A DNA stretch of 64,000 bases, from assembly GCA_010405405.1 (NCBI GenBank), contig MU004233.1, positions 695,122-759,121 on the forward strand. Direction: 5' to 3'. A program made the translations under genes and the position numbers. The notes beneath the pieces were generated by a model that did not search any database, was not told the origin of the DNA, and was given only the letters and a program-made list of their open reading frames with translations. Below are positions 1 to 15,464 of this stretch, in pieces. Each line of letters begins with the position of its first letter. Position 1 is the stretch's first letter. Source of the stretch: Microthyrium microscopicum (Eukaryota > Ascomycota > Dothideomycetes > Microthyriales > Microthyriaceae).

Positions 1-2890
1 CTTACTATTATTCTATAATTATTAGATTAAATAAGTTCTTTTAAATCTATTTTATACTTAGTTATTATATATAGAATAGCGTAGCTTTATAATAATTTTG
101 CTAGTAAATAAACTTCTAGTTGCGTCTTTAATAAAGAAAGTAATTCCTTACTTTATTCCTATAACCTCTTTTTTATTACTACCTCTCTCTTTTACTACTC
201 TTTATAATTATAAGAATTAAATAAGTCCTCTTAAATAATTCCTTAAGTTTATTCTTTTATAAATAATATAGCTTAGTAATCTAAAGTTTAGGCTAAATAG
301 CTAACTTTTAGTAGTTATGCCTTTAGACTTTAGTATAGTAAATAAGTTACTACTTTTATTACTATTATTTATCTTCTCTTCTTAATACTTCTTTTTTCTT
401 AAAGAAAATACTATCTAAATCCTTTATATCTTCTATCTTTTTCTTAGCTCTTACTCTATCTATTATAAGCATAGCTACTTATAATGCTTTATATACTTAG
501 TAATTAGTATATAATTATAATAGCTAAATCTATAGTTAAGATATAGATAAAGACGAAATTTTTACTAAGATCTTTAGCTATTTAGCTATTATAATCCTAA
601 AACTTCTTCTTAATTAGTACAAAACTTATACTCTTTATAAGGATAATAAGCTAAATAATTTTAAGGCTATTAAAATATAAGTTTAAAGAAATTTATTTTC
701 TTATTCCTAGTTAATTACTTATATAGACTAAATTTTATAGCTATCTCTACCTACCTAGCTAAAGAGAATCCTTTACCTATATTCTTAGACTTAAGTAAAT
801 AAAATCTTAAAACTAAAAATAAAGGTAAAGTAAAAGTTTAAAATAGTTTAGAAGCTTCTAAATATACCTTTATACTAACGCCTTAAATAGATTCTAAGAA
901 TCTTTAATATACTATTTATAATCTTATAGTAAATCTATTTAATAGTAAGCCCTTAATTTAATAGATCTATAGCTTATAAGTATATTTAAGTAAGCCTTAT
1001 TTAGAAAATATACTAAAGAAAGGTTTAAAAGTAGCTCTTAGTAAAGATAATCTAGTTAATAAAGTAAATTAATACTTAGGTAATAATATTAATAATAAAG
1101 TTAATTAAGATAGTACTACTAGTAAGCCTAAATATATATATAGATTAAAAAAGAAGTATTAATAGGCTATAGTTTCTAATATTAAAGTATAATTCTTTAT
1201 AATAAAAAATAATAAATAGGTTACTTAATTTATATTAACCTTAACTATCTACCTATATTTTAGAAATAAGAGAAATACTTTTAAAGTTAATAAGAATAAA
1301 AATAATATATAGAAAAATATTATAACTTTAATAGTTAAAACTATCTACTTCTTACTAAATAATCTAATTATAAAGAAAAAAAAAATAAACTAGATAATTA
1401 CTAAGTTTCTTATAGTTATCCTAGAGAAGTAACTTATCTAGTTAGCTTATAAGATTAATTAAGACGTTAAATACTATAGAAGTATACTAGCTATAAGCTA
1501 TATAATTATACTTATTATTAAAATATACCTTAATCTATCTAATAACTCTTTTTAAGTCTACTCTATTATAACTAGCAATTTAATAGTTAATAGTAAAGAT
1601 ATTAAATTTAACCTACTTCTTTATTATCTCTAATATACTATTTAGAATTAATACTTTATAGTCTTCTAGTTCTTTAAGGTTAATACTAGCCTAGCTATAC
1701 TTATAGAAAAGAATCTTTCTTAGCTAATCTCTTAAGGTGCGTAAACTAATCTAGATATTATTCCTACTAATATTAATTATCTATTTATAAATAGCGTCTT
1801 TAGCCTATAGAAGGGTTATATTACTCTCCTAGATAATTATAATAATCTTATAAAAGTAAAGAATAATAGAATTATAAATTTATTATATATAGTCTATCCT
1901 TTAGTCCTATATCTATTTATAGCTTAGAGTATAAATCTAGTAGAATAGCTTTATTAGGCATATAAGTAGAATAAAGCTTTTTATAATACTATATTACACG
2001 CTACTAGAATACTAGGAAGTAAAAACTATAAATTCTTAGTAAGCCTTAATTTCTATATTATAACAAATAGATATAAATATCCCTATTTTTAAGAAAGTAA
2101 CGTCTATATAATCTAACTTAAGCTAGAAGCTAGACTTAAAGGCTTTTAATTTACTATTAAAGTTATTAACTAAGACTATAATATTTAAGCTACTTATAAC
2201 GTACTTATAATTATATACTATCCTTCTATTATACCTAATAATAAATATGCTAATAATACTTAATTCTCTTTATTCTAAATTTCTAAAGAAGTTATTATTT
2301 CCCTAAACTATAGCTAATTAATTAAGAACCTATATAAAGCCTTTCTTAAACTAAAAGAGCTAGAGGTTAAGGTATATATATATAATTTAGATAAGCTTAT
2401 TATACGCTAAATAAATAGTCTTAACTAAATATAGTTAAGATAGAAAAAATATAATCTAGATTACTACTTTACTATAGTACTTAGCTTATACCTAGACTTC
2501 TTAAAATATTAACCTTTATTAAAGAAGATTCTTACTATTTATACTTTACTCTTACTCCTTAGAAAGATAGAATTTAGTATTATATTAAAGTATACTAAAG
2601 AAGTATTAATAAATACTAACGCGCTAAAAGAGTTAACTATAAAGGTTAATAAAGTATAAAAGGATACTTTATTAGGTAACTTATTTTCTAGTAATATTAA
2701 GAATAACGCGTTAAAACTTTTAACTAGTTAGATTAAAGAAACTTTAAAAAAAATAAGTAGTAGTTCTACTTTATAAAAGCTAATTAATAAGCTACTTAAT
2801 CTAAATTTATCTAACTATATAACTAAATCTTAGTTTAAATAGGAATTTAAAGCTAATAATAATAATACTTCTTATTCTCTCTTTCTCTCT

Positions 2891-3262
2891 ATCTAAGATA
2901 ATATTAATATAGAATTCCTAGATACTACTATAATAGCGCTTCTCTATTCTATTAATAATAGTACCTCTTAACCCTTTTACCCCTTCATCTAAGATAATAT
3001 TAATATAGAATCCCTAGATACTACTATAGTAGTACTCCTTTATCTTAATAATAATAGTACTTCTTATTCTTCTTTCCCCTCTATCTAAGATAACGTTAAT
3101 ATAGAATCCTTAAATACTACTATAGTAATACCCCTTTATTCTACTAATAATAGCATCTCTTATTTTCTCTCTTCCTCTATTTAAGATAATATTAATATAG
3201 AATCCTTAGATACTACTATAGTAGTGCCCCTCTATTCTATTAATAATAGTACCTCCCTCCTT
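2891..3262. repeat. 96 bp tandem array, 4 copies
   Basis: Four diverged copies start at 2891, 2987, 3083 and 3179, each opening with a version of ATCTAAGATAATATTAATAT. The spacing is exactly 96 bp, which is 32 codons, so the array was probably a protein repeat in a transposon gene before RIP. Copies differ mainly by C/T and A/G changes, as RIP predicts. Confidence 0.85.
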
Positions 3263-3310
3263 ATAGAGTCTTAAGCTTAGGATTAATAAACTAAGCTAGA
3301 AGTTACTAAA

Positions 3311-3420
3311 GCTAATAGTAAATAGGGTTAGTAATTAAAAGTAGCTAATAATGAATAGAGTTAGTAATTAAAAGCGGCTAACAATAAATAGGGTTAGTAA
3401 TTAAATATAGCTAACGACGC
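3311..3420. repeat. 33 bp tandem array, 3 copies plus a partial
   Basis: GCTAA starts recur at 3311, 3344, 3377 and 3410 with the shared core AATAGGGTTAGTAATTAAA. The 33 bp period equals 11 codons. It lies directly downstream of the 96 bp array and upstream of an AAT-rich run, suggesting the low-complexity part of one former transposon protein. Confidence 0.8.
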
Positions 3421-3549
3421 TAATAATAATAATAATAATAATAATAATACCTATAAAGATATACCTAAAGATATTTCTAATTCTAATAAATAGTTAGATA
3501 ATAAGATTACGCCTATAAAAAATACTAATAATACTAATAATAGTAATAC

Positions 3550-3580
<31 letters not shown>

Positions 3581-3613
3581 ACTAATGTTAATAATACTAA
3601 TATTAATAATAAT
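3417..3613. repeat. AAT trinucleotide-rich tracts
   Basis: Two tracts dominated by (TAA/AAT)n occupy about 3417-3448 and 3519-3613, separated by about 70 bp of less regular sequence. The trinucleotide period suggests a former Asn- or Asp-rich coding stretch converted toward AAT by RIP, but it may simply be a microsatellite. Confidence 0.75.
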
Positions 3614-6600
3614 TAGTACTAGTTACTAAGCACTTTTATAGGACTAGGCATAGCTACTTCTATATAATTACTAAAGACTAACTTTAAAATTACCTTAGAA
3701 AAGATTTAAAATTTTATAAAAAAAGCAGAATAGATTAGTATTATAAAGGCTCTTTATAAGGATTAAAAAGAATTTATTAATATTATTCTCTTAAAAGGTA
3801 GTAAGGATAGACTTAATATCTACTATACTAGGCTAGAATATAGTAAGACTAAAACTATAAAAGCTATAATAGCAATATTAATCGCCCTTATAATATTCTA
3901 TTCTAATTTTAAGATAAAGATTTTAGCTATATATACTATAAACGCATAATTAGATAACCTTATTACTAAGTATATAAATATCCATATAGAAGTTAATCTT
4001 ATAAACCTTTTACAATTTTTTGCTATCTAAGGATACTTAATTAAAATAGAGAAATTTATTATCTTAAGGAAATTAAAAGAGGTATAAATCTAAGTTTATT
4101 AAAATTAAAGTCTTAGTACGTAATAGTAGAATATAGATAATATAAATAACTATAGTACTAATATTCTAAATACTAAAATAATATTACTTACTAAATAGTA
4201 TAGTGCTTACTACTTATAATAACTCTATATAAATGCTAAACGTTAAAACTTTAAAGATATCTATAACTATTATATTAAATATTTTAAATACTTATTTAAA
4301 GAATTTATAAATTAAGCTAGTAAAATAATTAGCATAATTAACTTAGTAATAGGAAAGCAAAAATACAATATAGATATAGCTACTAAAGAGTTACTTAATT
4401 ATACTTTTAATTTCTAAATTCTTAACGAAAAGTATTATAATAGAAAGAAGCTCTTAAAGTTAGAGAGCGCTAATTATAGTAAACTACTACTAGATATAGA
4501 GCAATATTATTTATAATTAATAATTACTCTTCTTAGTCTTATAAACTATAACGCTCTATAAGAGCTTTTTTAGGCAAATTTTATAGATATTAACTTATAG
4601 ATTTATAATAAAGTAGCAGCATTATATAGACTATAGATAATAGCTATTATATCTTTATATAGACTTTAAATAATTATATAGACTAGAGATTTATTTTAGC
4701 TTAGACCTATTTATAATCTTAAATATAAAAAAGCTACGTTTTATAATAGTTCTTAAGCATTATTAATATATAACGCTATAGTAAATAGCTTTAGCTAAAC
4801 TATACTAAAATAAGTATTTAGATTTAATTTATTATACTATAATCTTCTTAATAATATAAGCTATAAAATTCTTAAATATACTAATAATAATAACCCTAAA
4901 TTTAACTAACTATAATACATTATAAGCTAGCTCTTTCTATCCTTAGAATATAAAAAAGATACGCTACTTATAATATTTATAAATATTAAAGATAGTAAAG
5001 TTAAAAAAGATATTATTAGTTTAAGTTCTAATACTTATAATACCTATATTATAGCCTTTATATAGATTAAACTTTTACTATAAATATAATTAAAAGGCGT
5101 TAATACTATAGTTATTACTCTTTACCTTACGTAAACTAGCCTCTATACTAAAACTAAAGATTAGCTACTTAAATAAGTTACTATATATATTTAGAATAAT
5201 TATATATATACCTAGTAAGATTATTAAGATATACCTTTATAATTTAGCTAGGTTTTAATAACTATTTATAATAATAGCTCTAGTACTAAGTATAATTAGA
5301 ATCTTATTAATCTTATTTAAAAAGATTATACTAGTTTCCTTATAGAAAACTTATAAATAAATACTATAATATCTTAAGGCTACTTATCCTTATTCTTTAG
5401 TAACTTAAAGCTTTATAGTACTATAATAGCTTCTAGTGCTAAGAAATAAGAGGAGTTTAAATAATCTATACTTAGTAGATTACTAAAGCATTTTATTAAT
5501 AATAGCTATATATAGTATATACTATTTACTAATAATTACTCTTATTAGAATTTAGAGAAACTTAATATTCTTAACTTTAATAGAGTAGTTTCTTATTATA
5601 AGAAAGAGCTAAATATACGTAAAGAAATTAAAACTATTATACTTAAAGAACTAGAGGCAATTAAAAATCTTATAGAACTAACCTTACTTTATAGTTTTAA
5701 ACCTAAGAGTAAAGAATTTAAAGCTAATAAAGCTAATAAAGAAGGTAAAGTTAGTAAAGATTAGTAGTAAAAAATAGTAATAAGAAAAAAGATAGCAAGA
5801 AGGTTTAAGTTTAAAGTAAAGTTTATTTAGCTAATTAATTAACTAACTTAAATAGTATAATAGTTAGTATTAAATAAAAAAAGGGTTTAGGATAAAGGAG
5901 TTATATAAGTAGAAAAATTTAATAAAAAAGAATATATAAAGGGGTTAGACTAGAAAGGTAAATAGAATAGTACTATTACTAGAAAAGTTAACTTACTAAG
6001 CTAGTAATTAATAATATAAAGTTACGTAATACGTCTCTAGCGTAAAATTATAACTTATTAGTTATATAAGATTAGCTAGTACTTCTACTTAATCTTAGTA
6101 CTAGCTATCTAGAATATTTAGAAATATTTAGTACGTCTAGAAATATTTAGTAAGTAAAGGTATATTATATATATAATAAAATATTATTAAGTAATATTCC
6201 TAAGAGTTAACTCTATTACTTAAGCCTTAGAATACTAAGTAAAATTAAATGCTAGTTATTACTAGTATAAATTTAATACTAAATTTATTACTTATATACT
6301 AAGGATATATTTATATCTTTAAAAGTTAATAAGAACGAAATAGGTATAAAAGTTAATATACTAATATAACGCTTCTAGTATCGTATATAATAATAAAAAA
6401 AGATAATTAAATATAGATATATCTAACTTATATATTTTAGTTCCTTAGTATATATTTAACCTAAATAAGTTATATTACTATTCTTATAGACTAATCTTCT
6501 TAAATATAAGTATATTAAGTCTTTTAAATAGTATATAGTTCCTCTTTACTATAAATTCTTATAATTACCTCTAAAGGCTCTTTAATTAAGTATAAAGGTT

Positions 6601-7249
6601 AATACTAGTAATAAAAACTCTAGTAATAGAATCCTTTATAAATAGTCCCTTTACTAGTATAAGATTTATTACTTATCTTAGTTATAACTATACTACGTCT
6701 AAAATACTTATAATAAAAGATAAGATAATTATACCTTTTACTATACTCTTATTTTTAGCTACCTTTAAAGCTATAGAAAGAGTTACTACTCTAATATAGT
6801 ATAAATATAGTTTATAAAATAGAATAGATAAAGCTAATAAGTCTTAAAAGTCTAAGAGCAATATATAATATATAGTTAATAAAGTTATTATATACTTATA
6901 ATAAAATCTAAGATATCTAGTAAGTATATCTATACTAGCTTATAAAACTAATAAAAGCTATAACTAAATTAATAAGTATAAGCTACTACCTTAAAATACT
7001 ATTAAGATAGAGTACTAATATTATTATTTAGAAAAAGAAAAGCTTTATAAAGAAGTAAAGCTATAGAGTTAATTAGAAAAAGAATTAGAGTTTATTAGTT
7101 AGATAGTTTTTAGTAGTACGTTAAAGAATAAGATAAATAAGTTATTCTAGAGAATAGTCTTTAAGAGTAAAATACGTAACTTACTTAATTAAAAGGTAAA
7201 GGATTATAAATTACTAATAAAAAATATTAATAACCTTAAAGGCTTTATA

Positions 7250-10208
7250 CCTAGTTAGTAAGAAGTAATACTTAAGGAGCTACTATATAATAAGATAAAA
7301 AGTATTAAAAATCTTTTAGGTAGTAAAGTTAAAGTATACTTTTAGAGTATCTTAGAGATTATTAAATTCTTTATCTCTTATAGGCCTTTTACTAAAGACC
7401 TTTACTTTAAGCTTATAATATAAAAGAATAAAGATAGTAAGTATATTTATACTAATACTTAATTAGTAGAAAGATAGTAGGAATTATAAAATAAGGTTAA
7501 TTTAGGTATTATACTTATTCCTATTTACTAGAAGTTAAATAAGACTATAATATTTAAATAATGTAGTAATAATTATATATAGGCTTACTATATAACTATT
7601 TTTAATCTATTAGGAAGTATTAGAAGAGCTATAGAAAGACTAGGATTTCTTCCTATTATAATACTTCTTAAGCTAAAAAGTATAAATATTAATAGTAAAC
7701 TTAAGATATTTTATAACGCTATAGATATTATATTTAAAGGTTTAATATTACGCATTTAAGTATTATAAAGCTATTTACTAATAAAATATAGAACTTAGAA
7801 TAGTCCTTAAGAGTAATTACGTTATAATAATTACTAATAACTAGTTTTAAAGGTATCTTCTAATTCTTACTTACGTAAGTATAAATTATAAAGAGCTTAT
7901 TATAATTATAAGTATTTAGTTTAAATATTATTATTCTATTTACTTAGTACTATAACTATATTAGTAAGATCTTACTAGTAAATAGGCCTATTAGACTTAT
8001 ATAACTTTATAAGAGAATATATTAAAATAGAAAGCACTTTACTACGCTAATTAAAAAAAAGAGTATACTAAGTAGCTTACTACTACTAATAATACTAAAG
8101 GTAAAGACTATATTTATAAAATTTATAATTTTACTTAAAATTATTCTTTATTAAATATTTATATAGTAATTACTTTTAATTTATTATATATATTCTTTTT
8201 AAATAGACTAGTTAAGTAAGTAATAGACTAGATAGCCTAAATTATTTTAGAAAAGAGAGTACTAGTAATATCTATAGCACTAGTAGCTAAAATAAAGAAT
8301 AATAGAGCTATATAGAAAACCTATACCTATAAGACGCTAAAGACTAAGAAGAAAAATAGTAATATACTAAAGACTAAGTAGAAGAAGAAAAAGAAGAAGT
8401 CTATATTTAGTATAAAAGCAAAGTCTATAATTAATTATAAGTTTCTATAGTATTTTATTTATTTAGGCTTTTTAAGGATAGCCTAAGGCTATTATAATAT
8501 TTAATAGAAGATTAGCCTAGAATTATAAGTACTTTTAAAGTAACTTATAGCTACCTTAGCTCTACTCTTAATTCTAAAGAATCTAATTATAATAAAATTT
8601 ATTAAAGCTTTAATAAATATTATTATACTTTCTAGCTATAAGTTATATAATAAAAATATACTTAAATATATATAAGTCTATTTATAAATTATAAAATATA
8701 CTAAAATAGTAATATATAAGTATAAGACTTTTTAAGCTAGGTTTAAAGAGCTTAATTTCCTTAAGTTTTATAACTTAATTTATCTTATACTATCTATTTA
8801 TATATTTAGTACTATAGATAGAACTAGTTCTAGTATTATAGAAAAGTTATATTAAAAGTATACTATACTAGTAGTAAAATAAACTAACTTTTAACTTAGT
8901 TAATATATTTAGATAATCTACTATCTTACTAATTATATTAAGAATATAATCTAGAATAATAATAATAACTATAACTATTAAGTCTATAATATTACTAAGA
9001 AAAAGATTATATCTAAAGAAACTTATCCTATAATTATTCTATTAAGTACGCCTAAATATAGTTTATAACTCTAATTATATTATATAGATAAGCTATATAA
9101 TAAGGGTATTTATAAATTTAGTATACTTCTTACTAAAGACGTTAGTAAATAAGCTAAGCTTAATAACCTTAAGGGTTATTTATATAGCTAGTTAATTAAT
9201 TACTATAAAAAAGACCTTAAGAAGTACTAGTCTTTTCTAAAGCTAATACTATTACGTATATAGGGTAAAGAAATATACTTAGATAAAGATCTTATTAATA
9301 ATAAACTAAACTTTATATACTTTAGTAAAGCATTATATCTTAACGCTTTTTAGCTAAGTTACCTTATTATAATACTATATAATAGTATAACCTACGTAAT
9401 AGATAATAATAAGAATAATATATAACTCTTTATAGCTTACTATAAATAGAAATAGTAAAAAGGTAAGGATAATAATTAATAGTATAATAAAGTCTTAACT
9501 AAGAACTACTAGTAATGTAACTTTATATAGGCTTAGGCCTATCCTATATCTAAGAAAGAGCTTAATAATAATTTTAGTCTTTTAGATTAACTTTTTATAT
9601 AACTACTTATTATTTATATAGTATATAATATAGATTAAATAATAAAAGATTTTAAATTATAGCGTAGATATACTAAATTTCTTATAGCTTTAGTTTAGAA
9701 GTATATACTAATCTTAGAAAAAGCTATAGAACTTATATTTAATAGGCTATTAGGTCTTATATTATTTAAGCTAGCTATAAAGTTAAAAGTATATAAACTA
9801 AATAAACTATTAACTATTATATATATAGTTCCTTATAAGGACTTAAAGTATCTTAATTACTATTAGTTAAATTTATATCCTAATTATAATAATTATACTA
9901 GAATATATAACCTAGTTACTTTTAGTAAATAAAGAATTAAGGCGGCTAAGGCTAAAACTATAGTAAGACGTAAGGCCTTAAAGAAAAAGAATAAAAAGCT
10001 TTATAAAGCCTAGGTTAAAGTTTATCTTAAGAAGCTTACTAATAGGGTAAAGAGAATAAAGTATAGTAATAAAAAAAAAGTAAAAAATAAAGAAGATAAA
10101 CTAAATAGTAGTAAAAAGGATAAGTAGAAAACTAATAAAGATAGTAAAGAAGAAACTAGTAATAATAGTAAAGAAGATAATAGTAACGATAGTAAAGATA
10201 TATAGTAA
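7250..10208 (+). mobile_element. Plavaka-type DNA transposase relic
   Basis: Conceptual + strand reading around 7517-7690 shows a stretch resembling the Plavaka/CACTA-like fungal transposase core: IPIY..LNKTIIFK, then a tyrosine-rich YYITIFNL and GSIRRAIERLGFLP. A second segment at about 8560-8990, in another frame, reads FKELNFLKFYNLIY, then TIDRTSSSIIEKLY and later LTNYIKNII. This matches the family pattern of NFPK-H, a T-N/G-T-S/T-EK-H box and a tail helix. The same frame continues through a lysine-rich tail (KALKKKNKKLYKA near 9975-10015) to about 10,205. Stop codons are frequent throughout and the two segments are in different frames (lost intron or frameshift), so this is a dead copy. 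Ends and terminal inverted repeats were not found. Family assignment comes from recalled motif order, not a search. Confidence 0.6.
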
Positions 10209-13102
10209 AATAAAGGTCTAATAGACGTTTTATTACTTAAGAGTTATATATTTTATAGACTACTAAGTATTATTATTATTATTATAATATTATCTCCTAA
10301 GTAATTTAGTTTTATTAGTATTAGTTATAGACTTAAATATAATAGTTAGTATAATATAAAATATAATAAAATAAATTAACTTAAGAACTTTAAGAATATA
10401 TATTTATATAGAATAGTATATATATAAAAGGCAAAATTATTTATTCTTTTTAATAGCTTTTAATTTATAATTCTTTAAATAAAATAATAAGCTATTAATT
10501 TTAAATCCTTTTTCTTTAGTACTTATAATAATCTAAACTTATTTTACTTTTTTATCTTACTTTTAATATATATATCTTCTTTATACTTTACCTTAAGCTT
10601 TTATAAAGAGCTTATCTAGTTACTAAACCTAAACGTTACCTAATAATTATCTACTACTTATAGTAATAATTAAAATAGTAGCTATTTACCTTTATTATAT
10701 ATCTTTATTATCTTAGTTTTTAATAACCTTCTTTATTTATAATAATTTACTTAGTTAATTAATAACTTTACTACTACTTATTATAATACTATTATATCTT
10801 TTATTTAATTCTATTATAAACTATATACTATAGTCTTTAAGATAACTAAAAACTATACTTAACTCTTTTAGTATCTTTATTTAAAGTATACTCTTATCTA
10901 AAAAATATAAATTATAAATACTTAGAATTCTAGACTACTTATTAACTCCTTAAAGCTATTATACTAGCTAAATTAACTTCTAAGCTAGAAGAGAATAATA
11001 ATAATACCTTAGACTTAGATATAGAATCTCCCTTAGAAACTAATTAAACTAAACTTAAGTATAAAGTTTACTTAAACTCCTATACTACTTATTAGTAAAA
11101 CCTTAGTTCTACTAAATAGACTACTAGCTAACTTATAAATACTATATTACTAGACTCTCTTTAATAAGATATAGTCCTAGAAGTAAATAAGTAAGTTATT
11201 ACTATATAAATATATAAAAATTAGATTCTTAAGTAGGGCTTTAGCGTCCTTCTAAAAGTAGTTAGGCTATTAGTATTAGTACTAATAATAAAGGAGGAAA
11301 TATAGGCGTAGTATTTTAATATATATTAAAATATTTATAAAGTACTAAATCTATAGCTATCTATATAATATATATTATATTATAGTCTAATTAGAGTATA
11401 GTAGAAATCTTCTCTTCTTAGCTATAAATAGTAAAGCTCGTAATAAGAAGATAATTATTATATAAAGATATAAGGTATCTCTTTTTAAATAGATAAAGAG
11501 AAAGAATAAGATATAGGTATAAATAATACGCTATTTAAGAAAAATAGAAGTAAGAGTTTAACGTAAGCCTAATAGAATTTATAATCCTATTAGAATATCT
11601 TTAATTTCTTTATCTTTAAGTAAGTAAGACTTTATAATTAAAGCTTTTAGATCTACTCTTTACGTCTTAATAAGTATAAAGCTAGGTTTCTTTTAGTATA
11701 GTGCATTCTAAACGTTAGTGCTTAATCTTCTTAAGTTATTATAAATAAGTATATTAATATTAGTTAATTAGCTTCTATCTTACTTCTTTTATATATTAAA
11801 TCTACTCTACTAGTACTACTTATTATCTTTTAGCTAGCTCTTAATTAATAATTACGTTAGCTTTAGTAACTAATTAATTCTTATTCTACTATAGATAGTA
11901 ATACTTCTTCTACTTAACGCTATAAATATAATAAAACTAATTAACTATATTTATAACTAATTTTCTAGTATATTAGTATAAGATAGAAACTTAAAAAGTA
12001 TAGCTTACTATATATAGTAGTAGCTAGTATCTAGTTTAATTATTAATTTATAAGTATTATAATACTACTAATTTATTTTTATAGCTAGTACAAGTATAGC
12101 TTATAAAGCTTTATCTTTAAAATAGTTACTATACCTTATTAGTCTAGAATTATAATATCTTAATATATATTAAAGAGATAGTATCTATTATTTAAAGTAA
12201 TCTTAAAACAAGATATAGAAGCTATTAATAAAGATAAAAGACTCTAAAGGTTTAAGTATCTTTCTATATTATATTATTAAAAAAATATAATAATTAAGTA
12301 CCTTACCTAGTATATTTAGCTTTCTTATACTAAATATATATCTAATAGAAGCATTTATTATATATTATAACGTTAAGACCTAAAGCTATAAATAAAATAA
12401 AGAATTTTTCATAGCCTAATTTACTATAATAAAGCTAGTTCTTAGTAGTAAACTTAATAGCTACTAACTAAAAAGCGTTTAATTCTTTAGGTAATAGAAC
12501 TAGCGTAATAAGCTTAATTATAACTTTTTATTAATAGCAACGTAAAGAGAAGTAGTTTTTATCTTTAGTAGCTAGTAAGAAGAGCTTTTTTAAAAGATTT
12601 AGAAGTTATTATTCTTTAGTAGCTTAATAATAATATTATAAAAGCTTTTAGTAGCTAAATAAAGAAAAATATTAGATAGTACTATTAATAGATTTAGGGC
12701 TAAATATCTCTAAAGTTACAACTAAACTAAAACTTACTAGAATATTACTATTATTAAACTAAACTTAACTCTTATACGTTCTATCTTCTATTAATATTCT
12801 TAATATATTCCTTATACTCTACTATACTCCTTCTTACTTATACCTATAGCTATTATATTCTATATTATATTTAGGTATTTATTACTATTATTTAAATTAA
12901 ATAAATAGCTATTTATAATAGCTATAATATATAATAAACTTATAACTAAAATTAAGCTAAACTATATACTAAAGCAGAAGGTTATTAAGATTTTTAGACT
13001 TATTAATACCTTATTTAATATACTTTAACTTATATTTATTAGTACTATATTAGAGTACTAAAGTACTAGAGCTAGACCCTCTTTCTAACTCTCTTAATTT
13101 CT

Positions 13103-13505
13103 TACTACTAAGGTATAAGCTCCTTTTTATCTTTAAATAAGTTTAAGTAATAACTTATAGAACTTAAGGTAGCATTATATTAATAATAAAATAGTATTAA
13201 TATAATATTATTTCTTAAAGAGTTAATATATAGCTACTATAAAGGCAAAATAGCCTTAGAGTAATACTATAAAAGAATAATTATAGCGCTAGTATTAAGG
13301 TAAACGTTACTATATTACCTTAATAATATTCTTATAAGTATTATATTATAAGTATATACTAATTATATAATAATAATAATAATAACGCATAGCAGTATAC
13401 TACTAAGGTATAGATTTCTCTTCCTCTATAAATAAGTTTAAGTAACGACTTATAATACTTAAGGTAGTATTATATTAATAATAAAATAGTATTAACGTAA
13501 TATTT
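13103..13505. repeat. Pair of ~107 bp direct repeats
   Basis: A segment starting with ACTACTAAGGTATA and containing AATAAGTTTAAGTAA and TTAATAATAAAATAGTATTAA occurs at about 13103-13210 and again at about 13398-13505. The copies share orientation, are offset by about 295 bp and differ mostly by transitions. They may be short terminal or subterminal repeats of an element, but nothing diagnostic lies between them. Confidence 0.7.
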
Positions 13506-15464
13506 TCTCTAATAAGATTTTATAAAAGAGAAATAGTACATTAAATAAAAAGTAAAAGACTTATTAGTAATAATAATAATTTATATAGATAATAGAATTT
13601 TACTTTAAAGTTACTACCTTAATATTTTTATTTATTATTTAAAAGCCTAGTAGTATTATAATAAGTACTACTACTATACGCTTTATAAACCTAATCTATA
13701 GAACGTTATATACTTATACTATAGCTTATTATACTATAAGATATACTAAAGTTAGCTCTAGTAATTTAAATTAAGTCTTTATAAATATTTCTAGACTTTT
13801 AAGTATATATAAACTTATATTTACTTATAAAGTAGATTAGCATATAGATAACTATTATCTTATATCTACTTTATCTTATGCCTACTATATAGTTATCTTT
13901 ATTATAAACCTATATTACTAAAATAATTTTTAAAGTTAAGGATAAAGTTAAAACTAGGCTAGCTACTCTATCTAAGTAATATTTTATACTTTAGTACTCT
14001 AAGTATAAAAGATACCCTATTAATATTATTATCTATTAAAATAGTATATTAAAAGAATAATATAAAATAGCCCTTAATACTAAACTTTTCTAACTCTATA
14101 AACTATATAAAGGGCTCTATTCTATTAATAATACTACTATAAGCCTTCTATATATAATACTTATTATTATAGCTAAATATCCTTATAATTTCTATTCTAC
14201 TAGCCTCTAAGATACTAGCTATAAGAGTAACTATTACCTTCTAGTATTTATATAAGAGTAGTTTTCTATTTACTATAAAAATTAAGACTTTAGTTATATA
14301 CTAATAGGATATATATACTATAAAAAATTATAAATATTAAATAAGATTCTTAAAGTAGGTAATTATATATCTAGTAATAGGGCTACTATTTTTAAACTAT
14401 TAAGTAGAATATTAAGAAGAATTTTAAATACGTAACTACTTTTAATAGTAATAGAGATTAACTTAATACCTATTATGCTTTACCTTAACATTTATTATTA
14501 CTTACGTCATTACTTATATACTTATTAGTTTTAGTTATTTCTAAATAGATTACCCTTATCTTAAACCTACTACCTAAAAACTAGTTCCTTACTATTACTT
14601 TTATTATTATAAATAATTAATATACTACTAAAGAATACCCTTAACTAAAGTAATTATATGCTTACTCTATTTATTTAGCTTATATTATTCTATAATAAAC
14701 CTATATTACTAAAATATAAAGTTAGAGTTTATAAAGTTAATAGTAATACTATTACTTCTTAAAATACTTAAGTAAGGCTTTATAACTAGCTTTAACTAGC
14801 TTTGCTACCTATATTTTAACTAATCTATTTAAAATAGTAATTATAGTAATATTAAACTACTAAACTTTTCTATTAATATAGAAGCTATATTTAGTATAAA
14901 AGTAATACTTTTAACTTAATATATATTACTATAAAGGAAAGCTATTACTACTTAGCTTCCTTAGAGAATACTATATTTAGAGGCTATTACTATTATATAT
15001 AGCTACGTTACCTTTTCTTACTTATACTTTTAAAGTACTCTAGAAGTCTAAGAACGTTTAGAAAAGTACTTTAGGTATTTACTACTTAATACTCTTTATT
15101 CTCTATAAGATCTACTTTATATAAGAAAAGGTTAAAGATATTATAGTAATACTTAGTATACTACTCTACTTCTACTACTATAAAAGTTACTTTTATAGCT
15201 ACTACCTTAGCCCTTCTATATCTTTATTTTAATTACTATAGAACTTACCTTTACTACTATTACCTCTTTCTTTATTATTATCTTAACTACTATAGAATTT
15301 ACCTTTACTATATATTCTATATATCCTAAGGCCTTTAATATTTTAGTTAGCTTTATAAATAAAGTAATAGAATTATATTAAAGTTTAGAAGTAATAAGAA
15401 GAAAGAAGATAGAAATAAAAGATATAGCTAGGCTATTATTAAAGCTACTAAGTAGATACTAGAA

